A DNA stretch of 30,611 nt from Tannerella sp. (GCA_031277235.1 JAITMT010000092.1:1-30611), one strand, 5' to 3'. Shown: positions 1 through 9,655, counted from the stretch's first letter. Notes: generated from the letters alone by a model not told the origin. Numbers and translations: made by a program.

Positions 1-1
1 G

Positions 2-970
2 ATTACGGAAATGGACATTACCACAAGCACGGGCGATTTCTCCGCTCAGGGAATAAAATACAGGGATATCATGCACAAAATTCTGGCATATAAAGAGAGC
101 GTTACCGCATTCATTGTCTGGGGTCTTCAAGACAATTATTCCTGGCGCGGCGACAGGAATCCCACTCTTTTCGACGCGAATGGCGATAGAAAACCGGCTT
201 ATGACGAACTCTATTTTCTCGCCAGCGGAACTTATCCGCCGCCTCTGCCGGAAGTGGAACCGGACGAAAACGGTTACTACTATTACAATACGTTTGAAGA
301 CGGAACAACGCAGTTCTGGACAAGCAGAGGCAACACGAATGTTGTCAATTCGTCGAATTATGCCTACGAAGGGACAAAGTCCATTTTTGTGAGCGGACGC
401 ACAGCCGATTGGAACGGTACGGCGCGTGTGATAGACGGTAAAATATTCAAACCGGGCGACACTTACAGTTTTGGCGCTGTGGCAATGTTTGCAGACGGCG
501 CTGAAACAGGCAATTTTAAACTGACGCTTCAATATACCGTTGCCGGAACGACAAACTACGCATCGGTAGCCGAAACTTCCGCGAAAAAAGGAGAATGGGT
601 GCAACTTGTAAATTCCAACTACACGATTCCCGCCAATGCGACCGGTATGCTTCTTTACGTGGAAATGCCCGGACTGCTGGTTGATTTTTACGTTGACAAG
701 GCATTTGGAGGAATTGCCGGAAAAGATGGCGCTACCGCCAATCCCCACATATTGTCCGCTAATTCCCTGAAAGCGTGGACAAACGGCAATCAACTGCACA
801 TTACGGGCGCTGCCGCCGGCAAACCGTGGCAGATATACAATTTAACGGGAACGCTCATACAGCAAGGTATCGCTTCAGGCGGCACAACAACGGTTCCAAT
901 CATTTTTCCACGGGGTATATATATTGTCAGGTCGGAAAATTTTTCAGTTAAAGTCATCAATAAATATTAA
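2..970 (+). CDS. GH10 endo-beta-1,4-xylanase, C-terminal part, with CBM and T9SS sorting domain (5' cut by window edge)
   Basis: The frame is open from base 2, so the gene starts left of the window; the ATG at 11 is internal. The first residues, ITEMDI, match the GH10 nucleophile motif, with the Glu at bases 8-10. The stretch GLQDNYSWR followed by PTLFDANGDRKPAYDEL is the usual end of a GH10 barrel. A carbohydrate-binding-like beta-sandwich of about 150 residues follows (from NGYYYYNTFEDG), resembling CBM4/CBM22 types. The last 70 or so residues (IYNLTG, then PRGIYIVRSENFSVKVI) look like a type A Por secretion C-terminal sorting domain. The protein should cleave the xylan backbone outside the cell, exported by the type IX system and probably surface-attached. 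The next gene starts 11 bases after the stop, so an operon is likely. The GH10 assignment is firm; the exact CBM family is not. Confidence 0.88.
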   Translation: MTEMDITTSTGDFSAQGIKYRDIMHKILAYKESVTAFIVWGLQDNYSWRGDRNPTLFDANGDRKPAYDELYFLASGTYPPPLPEVEPDENGYYYYNTFEDGTTQFWTSRGNTNVVNSSNYAYEGTKSIFVSGRTADWNGTARVIDGKIFKPGDTYSFGAVAMFADGAETGNFKLTLQYTVAGTTNYASVAETSAKKGEWVQLVNSNYTIPANATGMLLYVEMPGLLVDFYVDKAFGGIAGKDGATANPHILSANSLKAWTNGNQLHITGAAAGKPWQIYNLTGTLIQQGIASGGTTTVPIIFPRGIYIVRSENFSVKVINKY

Positions 971-981
971 TCAATTATAAC

Positions 982-3900
982 ATGAAACAGTTTTTTTTAT
1001 CATTCTTTTTAGTTTTTGTTTGTGGAATTGCGCATGGGGGCAATCCCTATCTTCCGTTGTGGGAACATTTGCCGGACGGCGAGCCGCGCGTTTTTGAAGA
1101 TCCCGACAATCCGGGCAAATACCGCGCTTATATCATCGGCTCCCACGACGTGAGATTTACAAGTTATTGCGCCCCCGATATCAGGATTTGGTCGGCGCCG
1201 GTGGAAGATTTATCCGATTGGCGAGACGAAGGACCCGTTTTTACGTATCCGGTAGATAATCAATGGGATGTGATGTATGCCCCAGACCTTGTTGAAGTTA
1301 AAAGGAAAAACGGTACAAAAGAATATTATCTCTATCCGCACAGCCGTGGACAAAACAGAGAACCGATGGTTGCCAAAGGAAGCCGTCCCGACGGTCCTTT
1401 CACACCCATAAATCTTACTGAGGACGGAAAAAGTACCGTACCCGGAAGTATCATGGGATTCGACCCGTCGGTATATATTGAATATGTTACCAACCCCAAA
1501 GACCCCGATTATAAAATCGGATTTCGAGCCTATGGATTCTGGGGATTTCAGATGTCGAATGCCGCGCAGTTGGATCAGAACACCATGTATTCGCTCCGAC
1601 CCGGAACAGAGATTATCAAATATTTTATACCTTCCAGTTCGGCATACGGTCAGCTTAGAGACCCCGAAGGAACTGAATATCCTCATATTTTTCCGGGCGA
1701 AGACATTACATCGTTCAACTTTTTTGAAGCCTCATCCATACGCAAGGTTGGAAACAAGTACGTTTTGGTTTTCAGCGGATATTCGGGTCCCGATTACGGA
1801 TTGCCAAGCACCAACTCTGCCTTGCGCTACGCTTACGCCGACTCTCCGCTGGGACCCTGGAAAAGCGGAGGCGTTTTGGTAGATTCGCGTGCGCCGGTGC
1901 TGAACAGTGACGGCTCTGCATTGGAAACGACCAATTCGGCGCATAATACGCATGGAAGTATTCAACAGATTAACGATCAATGGTATGTATTTTATCATCG
2001 TCCTCCAAGAGGGTATGGTTTTGCACGACAGCCCATGGTAGCGCCTGTCGCCATTGAGTCTGACGAAAAACCGGTAGCGAAAGGCGGAAAAGTGATCATC
2101 AGAGCCTACGATCCTTATGCTGAAAATAAGATTTGGACGGCGAAGGATGCAAAAGGGCAAGAATATACCGGGGCCGAAGTAACTTCGGAAGGCTTTCATA
2201 TTTATGGTTTGGATCCCTATAAATATTACTCCGCAGGATACGCTTGCTATCTTTCCAACCCTGAAACTCAGCAGGATTCATGGGATATTTGGGATAACCA
2301 CATGCCCATTACCAACGTGGCAAATGGAAATATTATCGGATATAAATATTTCGGTTTCGGAGGTCTTGACAAAGACACAAAAGGATTGAAAGCCTTTGAT
2401 GGCGTCAAACCGGGAAATAACACCCAGTTTAACCTGTTTCTTACTCCTGCAACTCCATTCGGTTTTAAAGTCAATGTCTGGTTGGATGGACCCTGGGACA
2501 ACGAGACATGGAAAGGTACAAAAATCGGTGAGATAATTGTACCGGCTAATTCTGCGCGTGAAATTACGCAGTTTTCCATTGACGTATCGAAATTTGTTGA
2601 TAATCTGGATAAAAAACACGCTATTTTTCTTGTCGCGGAACAAAACGTTCCAAGCGGAAGATTGGGCAGAAGATTTGAACAACGCGAACTTTTCGACCTG
2701 ATTGGACTTGGTTTCAGTTCCGACGCAAAGAAAATCGTTCGTCCCATAGCGCCGACGGTTACTATTTCGGTCAACGATGTGGTATTGGATTTGCCAACAA
2801 CTCCGGTCAGATCTACAGACGCCAATGGCATTACAGGCTATGACCTTTACGAAACGAATGTCAGGCTTGCAGAAAATACCGCCAATAAACCGGTTGTTGC
2901 AGCCTCGGCGAGCGATCCCAATGTGAAAATCAATATTACACAGGCAGAATCAACTTCCGGATCTGCAACCGTAAAATTCGATTATAACGGAGTGGTGAAA
3001 ACATACAAGGTTAATTTTTCGGATAAGGAACAAAAACAAACATTCAGGATTGCAGGTAACCCGATGATTACCCGTAAATTTACGGCAGACCCCGCTCCCA
3101 TGGTGCACAATGGAACACTTTACCTCTATGTGGGACATGACGAATATTATGACGGTCAGGACGCTGCATCGGGCGGAAGGGAATTTAATATTACGGAATG
3201 GTTGTGTTACTCGACAAAAGACATGAAAACATGGACAGATCATGGCTCCGTATTGAAACCGACCGACTTTCAATGGGGCGTAGGAGAAGCCTGGGCTTCG
3301 CAGGTAGTGGAAAGAAACGGAAAATTCTATTATTACACAACCGTTCAGGCGGGAGAGCCCTATAACAGTAAAGTAGTTGGCGTAGCGGTGGCTGATAATC
3401 CCTTCGGTCCCTTTAAAGATGCTATCGGAAAACCGTTAATTACGGATAATATGACGCCCAACGGACCAAGAGGCTGGTGGAATGACATTGATCCCACCGT
3501 TTTTATAGACGATGACGGAACGCCATGGATGAGTTGGGGTAATGGCACTTGTTTCCTGGTAAAACTGAAACCCAACATGATAGAGTTGGATGATTCTATT
3601 TACGAAGTTCCCGTTCCGCACTATGTGGAAGGACCGTGGTTGCATAAAAGGAACGGGATTTATTATCTGACTTATGCTTCCCATGCCCGTACCGGCTCGG
3701 AAATGATTGCCTATGCAACGGCTGATAAAATCGAAGGACCCTGGATGTATCGTGGCGTTTTGACCGGTCATGCCGAAAACAGTTTTACGATTCATCCGGG
3801 AATTATCGAATTTAAGGATCAATGGTATCTGTTTTATCACAATGCCGTCCTGACGATTGACGGGAAAAAAAGCGCCATCGGACGACGTTCCGTTTGTGTA

Positions 3901-4062
3901 GATTATCTTTATTTCAATCCCGACGGAACAATGACTTATGTGGAGCAAACAAAGGCGGGAATAACTGTTCCGCCAAAAACGGCTGCCGAAATATCTCAAA
4001 TAACAAATCCATTTCCGCCGGATGCTACCGGGGAAAAGATCGAGTTGGTTAAGATTAATTGA
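982..4062 (+). CDS. Tandem two-module GH43 glycosidase (arabinofuranosidase/xylosidase type)
   Basis: The protein has 1026 residues and a signal peptide (about 1-19). The first GH43-like five-bladed propeller spans about 22-370: DGEPRVFEDPDNPGKY with candidate base Asp32, GFDPSVY with Asp161, FFEASS with Glu249, and HGSIQQINDQWYVFYHR. A beta-rich linker region of about 320 residues follows. It includes an Ig-like stretch just before the second module. The second GH43 module runs from about 690 to 1000: TADPAPM with Asp703, NDIDPTVF with Asp837, and YVEGPW with Glu883. These are the three acids expected of GH43, so both modules look active. The likely role is removal of arabinose or xylose from xylan oligosaccharides, probably in the periplasm, since no T9SS domain is present. 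The next start lies 13 bases downstream. GH43 is certain for the second module; exact specificity cannot be read from sequence. Confidence 0.88.
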   Translation: MKQFFLSFFLVFVCGIAHGGNPYLPLWEHLPDGEPRVFEDPDNPGKYRAYIIGSHDVRFTSYCAPDIRIWSAPVEDLSDWRDEGPVFTYPVDNQWDVMYAPDLVEVKRKNGTKEYYLYPHSRGQNREPMVAKGSRPDGPFTPINLTEDGKSTVPGSIMGFDPSVYIEYVTNPKDPDYKIGFRAYGFWGFQMSNAAQLDQNTMYSLRPGTEIIKYFIPSSSAYGQLRDPEGTEYPHIFPGEDITSFNFFEASSIRKVGNKYVLVFSGYSGPDYGLPSTNSALRYAYADSPLGPWKSGGVLVDSRAPVLNSDGSALETTNSAHNTHGSIQQINDQWYVFYHRPPRGYGFARQPMVAPVAIESDEKPVAKGGKVIIRAYDPYAENKIWTAKDAKGQEYTGAEVTSEGFHIYGLDPYKYYSAGYACYLSNPETQQDSWDIWDNHMPITNVANGNIIGYKYFGFGGLDKDTKGLKAFDGVKPGNNTQFNLFLTPATPFGFKVNVWLDGPWDNETWKGTKIGEIIVPANSAREITQFSIDVSKFVDNLDKKHAIFLVAEQNVPSGRLGRRFEQRELFDLIGLGFSSDAKKIVRPIAPTVTISVNDVVLDLPTTPVRSTDANGITGYDLYETNVRLAENTANKPVVAASASDPNVKINITQAESTSGSATVKFDYNGVVKTYKVNFSDKEQKQTFRIAGNPMITRKFTADPAPMVHNGTLYLYVGHDEYYDGQDAASGGREFNITEWLCYSTKDMKTWTDHGSVLKPTDFQWGVGEAWASQVVERNGKFYYYTTVQAGEPYNSKVVGVAVADNPFGPFKDAIGKPLITDNMTPNGPRGWWNDIDPTVFIDDDGTPWMSWGNGTCFLVKLKPNMIELDDSIYEVPVPHYVEGPWLHKRNGIYYLTYASHARTGSEMIAYATADKIEGPWMYRGVLTGHAENSFTIHPGIIEFKDQWYLFYHNAVLTIDGKKSAIGRRSVCVDYLYFNPDGTMTYVEQTKAGITVPPKTAAEISQITNPFPPDATGEKIELVKIN

Positions 4063-4075
4063 AGTATCCATCACC

Positions 4076-6397
4076 ATGAAAAATAAACCAATCATTTTCG
4101 TTTTGTCAGTCATACTGTCTCTGAATGTGGCAGCGCAAACCTACCAAAATACCGGAAAGGGGATAAAGACTGTAATAAATGCTGTCGAATTGGAAATCCA
4201 ATTTTACAATCCTTCAACAGTAAGGATCGTGAAATCTCCGAAAGGATGGGAATATACAAAAGAAAGCCTTTCGGTGATAGAAAAACCGCAGGATGTCAGT
4301 CTCAAAACAAGTCAAGAAGACGGTGTTGTTTCATTGAAAAGCAACAAAATGGAAGTCCGTTTGAATTTGCAAACCGGTCATATATCCTATTATACACTCT
4401 CCGGAAAACTTCTGTTGCAGGAAAAAGACGGAGTGAAATTTACCGATTTTAATGACGCCGGCGTCAAAACGTTCAGCGTATTTCAACCGTTTGTGCTTGA
4501 TAAAGACGAAACCGTTTACGGATTGGGTCAGTTGCAAAATGGCAAAATGTCGCAACGAAACCAAACGAAAAAAATGATTCAGGGTAACACCGAAGACTTT
4601 TTGAATTTTATCCAATCCGTGAAAGGTTATGGGCTGTTTTGGGATAATTACTCCCCGACGACTTTTAAGGACAATGAAGAAGAAACTTCTTTTCTTTCGG
4701 AAGTCGGCGACTGTGTGGATTATTATTTTATGTACGGAGGGAATGCCGACGGGGTCGTTGCCCAAATGCGCAGTCTGACGGGACAGGCGCCCATGTTTCC
4801 CTTATGGACGTATGGCTACTGGCAAAGCAGAGAGCGATATAAGAGTCAAAATGAGACAGTTGGCGTTGTGAGAAAATACCGTGAATTGGATGTTCCCCTG
4901 GATGGAATCATTCAGGATTGGCAATATTGGGGAAATAATTATTTGTGGAATGCCATGGATTTTCTGAATCCGGAGTATTACAATCCCCAAAAAATGGTTG
5001 ATGATGCGCATCAATTAAATGCGCATATCATGATTTCCATCTGGTCGTCATTCGGTCCGATGACAAAGCCCTACCGTGAACTGAACGAAAAGGGACTTTT
5101 ATTCAATCTGTCCACATGGCCTCAATCGGGTTCCGAAAAATGGCCGCCGCGGCGGGACTATCCTTCCGGAGTGCGGGTGTATGACGCTTACAGTCCCGAA
5201 GCGCGGGATATTTACTGGAAATATATGAATCAGAATATGCTGTCTATCGGCATGGACGGATGGTGGATGGATTCGACCGAACCCGACCATTTCGATTGGA
5301 AAGACGACGATTGGAATCATCAAACCGCCTTGGGATCATTTCGCAAAGTCCGCAATGCCTATCCTTTAGTAACTGTCGGCGGAGTTTATGACCATCAACG
5401 GACAGAAACTTCCGACAAAAGAGTTTTTATTCTGACCCGTTCCGCTTTTGCCGGACAACAGCGCTATGGTTCGATGGTATGGTCGGGCGACGTGCAGGCT
5501 TCATGGAAAGATTTGAAAAATCAGATTCCGGCAGGATTGAATTTTTCCTTATGCGGCATTCCCTATTGGAACAGCGACATTGGCGGTTTCTTTTTGGGAA
5601 AATATCCGAAACGGCTGGCTGACCCCGATTACAGGGAACTCCATGTGCGCTGGCTGCAATTCGGGACTTTTTGCCCGATGATGCGTTCGCACGGCGCTGA
5701 CGCACCCCGGGAGATTTATCAATTCGGCGAGAAGGGACAGCCGGTTTTTGATGCGATCAAGAAATACATCAAACTGCGTTACAATTTGTTGCCTTATATT
5801 TATTCCACTTCGTGGGATGTAACAAAGAATCAATCCAGTATGATGCGGGCATTGATGATGGATTTTGCAAACGATAAAAATGTTTGGAATATTGACAACG
5901 AATACCTTTTCGGAAAATCTATATTGGTACGTCCGGTTACGGAGCCGGTTCAATCGGTTGAAGTCTATCTGCCGGAAGGAGCCGGTTGGTACGATTTCTG
6001 GACAAATGAAAAACTCAGCGGCGGAAAAACCATACAAAAACAAACGCCGATTGATGTGATGCCGCTCTATATCAAGGCAGGAACCATTCTCCCGTGGGGA
6101 CCGGATGTGCAATACGCAACGGAAAAAAAATGGGATAACTTGGAGATTCGCGTTTACCCCGGAGCAGACGCTACGTTTACGCTTTATGAAGATGAATTTG
6201 ACAATTACAACTACGAAAAAGGGGCTTATTCGACCATTGATTTCCATTGGAACAATAAAAAGCAGACGCTTACTGTCAGTAAACGAAAAGGCAGTTTTCC
6301 CGGAATGTTGGAAAACAGAATATTTACCGTATCTTTGCAGAATGGAACTGCAAAAACGGTTCAATATAGAGGGGAAAAAGTAGATATTAAATTCTAA
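4076..6397 (+). CDS. GH31 alpha-glycosidase, alpha-xylosidase-like
   Basis: I start at the ATG at 4076 (MKNKPIIFVLSVILSLNVAAQ) because it begins a clean signal peptide. The frame is open to 4022, but that stretch overlaps the previous gene. The product is 773 residues. GH31 marks are MFPLWTYGYWQSRERY, the nucleophile motif GWWMDSTEPD (Asp399), WSGDVQASW (acid/base Asp472) and CGIPYWNSDIGGFF. It resembles bacterial alpha-xylosidases, which release non-reducing alpha-xylose. The PA14 insertion seen in the xyloglucan enzymes CjXyl31A and BoGH31A is missing: the chain passes directly from YGLFWDNYSPTTF to YYFMYGG. A broader or different alpha-specificity is therefore possible. The protein is probably periplasmic. 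Part of the 3' end is repeated downstream at 9605-9635. Confidence 0.9.
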   Translation: MKNKPIIFVLSVILSLNVAAQTYQNTGKGIKTVINAVELEIQFYNPSTVRIVKSPKGWEYTKESLSVIEKPQDVSLKTSQEDGVVSLKSNKMEVRLNLQTGHISYYTLSGKLLLQEKDGVKFTDFNDAGVKTFSVFQPFVLDKDETVYGLGQLQNGKMSQRNQTKKMIQGNTEDFLNFIQSVKGYGLFWDNYSPTTFKDNEEETSFLSEVGDCVDYYFMYGGNADGVVAQMRSLTGQAPMFPLWTYGYWQSRERYKSQNETVGVVRKYRELDVPLDGIIQDWQYWGNNYLWNAMDFLNPEYYNPQKMVDDAHQLNAHIMISIWSSFGPMTKPYRELNEKGLLFNLSTWPQSGSEKWPPRRDYPSGVRVYDAYSPEARDIYWKYMNQNMLSIGMDGWWMDSTEPDHFDWKDDDWNHQTALGSFRKVRNAYPLVTVGGVYDHQRTETSDKRVFILTRSAFAGQQRYGSMVWSGDVQASWKDLKNQIPAGLNFSLCGIPYWNSDIGGFFLGKYPKRLADPDYRELHVRWLQFGTFCPMMRSHGADAPREIYQFGEKGQPVFDAIKKYIKLRYNLLPYIYSTSWDVTKNQSSMMRALMMDFANDKNVWNIDNEYLFGKSILVRPVTEPVQSVEVYLPEGAGWYDFWTNEKLSGGKTIQKQTPIDVMPLYIKAGTILPWGPDVQYATEKKWDNLEIRVYPGADATFTLYEDEFDNYNYEKGAYSTIDFHWNNKKQTLTVSKRKGSFPGMLENRIFTVSLQNGTAKTVQYRGEKVDIKF
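6338..6368 (+). repeat. 31-base exact direct repeat, copy 1 (inside GH31 3' end)
   Basis: These 31 bases, encoding QNGTAKTVQY near the GH31 C-terminus, recur exactly at 9605-9635. Both copies are in the same reading frame relative to GH31 coding. Confidence 0.95.
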
Positions 6398-6410
6398 AAC
6401 GATAAGTTAC

Positions 6411-9400
6411 ATGTCAAACGTCAAATTAACCTTACTGCTTATCTTATTGAGTATAAGCATAACAGCACCGGTATCAGCCCAATTGAAATCGGGAGTTGAT
6501 TATCCTGCCGAGATCGAAGATCCGCAATGTCTCGGTATCAACAAAGAACCTTATCACGCTACCCTGATGCCGTACTCCAATCTTCAGGAAGCGTTGAAAG
6601 CCATTCGTTTGGAATCTTCGCTTCACAAAAATCTGAACGGACAATGGAAATTCAATTGGGTACCCAGCCCCGAGCAGCGTCCGGTTGATTTCTACAAGCC
6701 GGATTATGATGTTTCGGCTTGGAAAGAAATCCCCGTCCCTTCCAACTGGGAAGTGCAGGGATACGGAACGCCTTTTTATCGTAATCTGGGTTATACCATC
6801 CAAAGAGATTTTCCTCGCGTGATGAGCGAACCCGATCCGAAATACACCGCTTTCAAAGAGCGCAATCCGGTAGGCAGCTACCGCCGTGATTTTGAAGTTC
6901 CCGGCGAATGGGTCGGAAAACGTATCTTCATTACATTTGAAGGAGTAGATTGCGCTTTTTTCATTTGGGTAAACGGTGAAAAAGTAGGGTACAGCACCAA
7001 CAGCCGCAATGCAGCCGATTTTGATCTTACCAACTATGTGAAACAGGGGAAAAACACCTTAGCCGTAGAAGTATATCAATACAGTTCAGGTACTTGGCTT
7101 GAAGATCAAGATATGTGGCGTTTGCACGGCATCTTCCGAAATGTCTATCTTTGGAACGCTCCGCAGGTGCATATCCGCGATTTTTTTGTAACACAGGATT
7201 TGGACACGGAATATAAAAATGCCACACTGACAGTGTCGGCGAAAATCAGAAATTACGGAGATAAAACAGGCAAGCCGCAAACATTTACCGCCACGCTTTA
7301 TGATCAATCGGGCAATGAAATAGCAAAAAGCAGCGCTACCGGAAAAGCGCTCCAGCCAAAGCAGGAAGAACAGTTGACGGCGTCTTTCCCCGTCGCCAAC
7401 CCTTTGAAATGGACGGCAGAAACACCTGATTTATACACAGTTGTATTGACAAACTCCGAAGGAGAAATTCTTTCTTCCAAAATAGGTTTTCGCAAGATAG
7501 AAATCAAAGGTCGCATTTTTACGGTCAATGGCGTTCCCATTAAACTGAAAGGAGTAAACCGCCATGAACACTGGTCGGACGTAGGGCACGCCGTTACGGA
7601 AGAACAGATGATTCGCGACTTGGAAGTGATTAAGCAAGGCAATTGCAACCATGTGCGCACCAGTCATTACTCCGACAATCCCCGCTGGTATGAACTTTGC
7701 GATGAATGGGGAATTTGGTTGGTTGCAGAAGCCAATGCGGAATGTCATGGCTATGACGGGCGCTTTGATAATGAACCGCTAATGAGAGCGGCTATTCTCG
7801 ACCGGCAGGTGGCTAATGTGGAAAACTTCAAGAATCATCCTTCCGTGATCATCTGGTCGCTCGGAAACGAATGCGGCGGAGTGGGTCCAAACTTTGTAGC
7901 AGCCCTGGATACCGTAAAGACAATGGATCCAACGCGCTTTGTACATTACGAACGCTTTGGAATCGGGAGAAACAATCCTTCGGATTTCGACGGGAAAATG
8001 TACGGAACTCCCGACGATTTTGCGAGAATCGCTCAGAATAAGGACTTGACGAAACCTTTCTATATCTGTGAATTTGCGCATGCCATGTTCAATTCGATGG
8101 GATCATTGGCAGAATATTCGGAGATGATTGATAATAATCCCGAAATTGTGGGCGCCGCTATCTGGGAATATCAGGATCAGGCGCTTTGGAACAAACGCGA
8201 TCCGAATCATCCGATATTGGCTTACGGCGGCGGTTTTGGAGAATATCCCAATGACCATTATTTTATACATAAAGGGGTCGTTTCATACGACCGCGCAACG
8301 GAAGGCACACAGGTAAAACCCCATTATCCTGAAATGAAAAAAGCCTATCAGTGGATTTCCACCGATTTGATTGATCCTGCTTCCGGAATGATTCGGATCA
8401 GAAATAAATATCAGTTTATCACGCTTGATGGTTTTGACGCTTCCTGGAGCCTGACCGAAAACGGAGAGGAAATAGACAAGGGTACTTTACAGATTTCCCG
8501 TAAGGATAGACGTCGGAGCGGTAGAGACAGGATGATAAACGTTCCCTACAGAATAAACGACCCGAAACCCGGAGCGGAATATTTTTTACGGGTTTCCTAT
8601 ACGCAAAAAGAAAAGACTTTATGGGCGGACAAAGGATTTGAAGTCGCTTCCGAACAATTCAAACTGCCCGTCAGTACTCCGCCTATAGTAGAAATAAATG
8701 TGAATAAACCTGTAAAATTAACTCAGGATGCCCAAACAGTGAAAGTAACAGGCGACGGATTCGCCGTAATCTTTGACAAAAAGACGGGATTTTTAAGCCA
8801 AATAGCTAAAAACGGAGTAAATCTGCTCACGCCGGATGGCGCTCCAAAACTTCACCTCTGGCGTGCCGTCCATCGCAACGATGATATGTGGGCGTACCGT
8901 AATTGGGATAAATTCGGTTTAACGAATTTGGAATATTCATTGATAGACCTGAAAACGAAACAGGTGGATAATTCCGCAGTCAGAGTTATTTCCACAGTTA
9001 AGGCTGGGGGAAAAGAAGGATTTAGCGCTTACCACACTGCAACTTATGTAATCAAAGGCGATGGTTCGGTGAATGTGGATAATCAAATTCATTTTGTCGG
9101 CTTTCGTATCAATCCGGGGCGTATCGGAGTGCGTATGATGTTTGATAAGAAACTCGATCATGTAACCTACTATGGTCGCGGTCCGTTTGAAAACTATCCC
9201 GACCGGAAAATCGCTTCCGATATAGGGATTTATACCTTGGATGTAAACAATCAGTACGAATACGAAAAGCCGATGGATCGCGGGAATCACGAAGAAGTGC
9301 GTTGGGCTGATTTGAAGGGAGAAGGAATGCCGTCGCTACTCATTCAATCCGATAAAAACCACATGCAGTTTTCGGCGCTGCCTCATACCGACGAACAAAT

Positions 9401-9563
9401 GTTTCCCGTAGAATATAAGATTGATTTGCCGGCAAGTGACGCCACGGTTTTCTGCCTGTCGGCGAAAACATTGGGCGTCGGTTCCAACTCTTGCGGTCCG
9501 CGTCCGTTGGATAAATATCTGATTTGGACGGATGATTTGGTGTTTTCTTATATCATGCAATAA
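6411..9563 (+). CDS. GH2 beta-galactosidase (LacZ-like)
   Basis: The protein has 1050 residues, with a signal peptide ending SAQ near residue 23. The domain order is LacZ-like. A sugar-binding jelly roll (IPVPSNWEVQGYGTPFYRN, GVDCAFFIWVNGEKVGYS) is followed by Ig-like domains and then the TIM barrel, starting near GVNRHEHWSDVGH. The acid/base motif is SLGNECGG (Glu487) and the nucleophile motif is ICEFAHAM (Glu554). A C-terminal Bgal_small domain follows (VTYYGRGPFENYPDRK, DEQMFPVEYKIDLP). It should remove terminal beta-D-galactose, fitting side chains of decorated xylans, probably in the periplasm. The start is 13 bases after GH31. The family is certain; galactose is the likely but unproven substrate. 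Confidence 0.93.
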   Translation: MSNVKLTLLLILLSISITAPVSAQLKSGVDYPAEIEDPQCLGINKEPYHATLMPYSNLQEALKAIRLESSLHKNLNGQWKFNWVPSPEQRPVDFYKPDYDVSAWKEIPVPSNWEVQGYGTPFYRNLGYTIQRDFPRVMSEPDPKYTAFKERNPVGSYRRDFEVPGEWVGKRIFITFEGVDCAFFIWVNGEKVGYSTNSRNAADFDLTNYVKQGKNTLAVEVYQYSSGTWLEDQDMWRLHGIFRNVYLWNAPQVHIRDFFVTQDLDTEYKNATLTVSAKIRNYGDKTGKPQTFTATLYDQSGNEIAKSSATGKALQPKQEEQLTASFPVANPLKWTAETPDLYTVVLTNSEGEILSSKIGFRKIEIKGRIFTVNGVPIKLKGVNRHEHWSDVGHAVTEEQMIRDLEVIKQGNCNHVRTSHYSDNPRWYELCDEWGIWLVAEANAECHGYDGRFDNEPLMRAAILDRQVANVENFKNHPSVIIWSLGNECGGVGPNFVAALDTVKTMDPTRFVHYERFGIGRNNPSDFDGKMYGTPDDFARIAQNKDLTKPFYICEFAHAMFNSMGSLAEYSEMIDNNPEIVGAAIWEYQDQALWNKRDPNHPILAYGGGFGEYPNDHYFIHKGVVSYDRATEGTQVKPHYPEMKKAYQWISTDLIDPASGMIRIRNKYQFITLDGFDASWSLTENGEEIDKGTLQISRKDRRRSGRDRMINVPYRINDPKPGAEYFLRVSYTQKEKTLWADKGFEVASEQFKLPVSTPPIVEINVNKPVKLTQDAQTVKVTGDGFAVIFDKKTGFLSQIAKNGVNLLTPDGAPKLHLWRAVHRNDDMWAYRNWDKFGLTNLEYSLIDLKTKQVDNSAVRVISTVKAGGKEGFSAYHTATYVIKGDGSVNVDNQIHFVGFRINPGRIGVRMMFDKKLDHVTYYGRGPFENYPDRKIASDIGIYTLDVNNQYEYEKPMDRGNHEEVRWADLKGEGMPSLLIQSDKNHMQFSALPHTDEQMFPVEYKIDLPASDATVFCLSAKTLGVGSNSCGPRPLDKYLIWTDDLVFSYIMQ

Positions 9564-9565
9564 AT

Positions 9566-9655
9566 TATGAAGAACCCGGTAGTCGGATTTTTGTTGTAAC
9601 TTTACAGAATGGAACTGCAAAAACGGTTCAATATAACGGAAAAAAGTGCATGTAA
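9566..9655 (+). pseudogene. Relic of a GH31 3' end
   Basis: Read in the frame of base 9566, this gap encodes PGSRIFVVTLQNGTAKTVQY followed by NGKKCM and a stop. The end of the intact GH31 reads ENRIFTVSLQNGTAKTVQYR. Thirty-one bases are identical and the flanks are diverged but still alignable. It has no start and no upstream GH31 body, since it directly abuts the GH2 stop. It appears to be the leftover of a second GH31 gene, or of a duplication, truncated near 9646 where the similarity ends. The nuclease gene starts just after. Confidence 0.8.
9605..9635 (+). repeat. 31-base exact direct repeat, copy 2 (in GH31 relic)
   Basis: Exact copy of 6338-6368, about 3.27 kb downstream and on the other side of the GH2 gene. 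Recombination between the copies would delete GH2. Confidence 0.95.

Noticed and set aside
3436..4113. Open frame on the - strand opposite the second GH43 module
   Set aside because: Antisense shadow of a well-supported gene.
5549..6364. Long open frame on the - strand (271 codons) opposite GH31
   Set aside because: It lies fully antisense to a strongly supported GH31 and its translation shows no family features.
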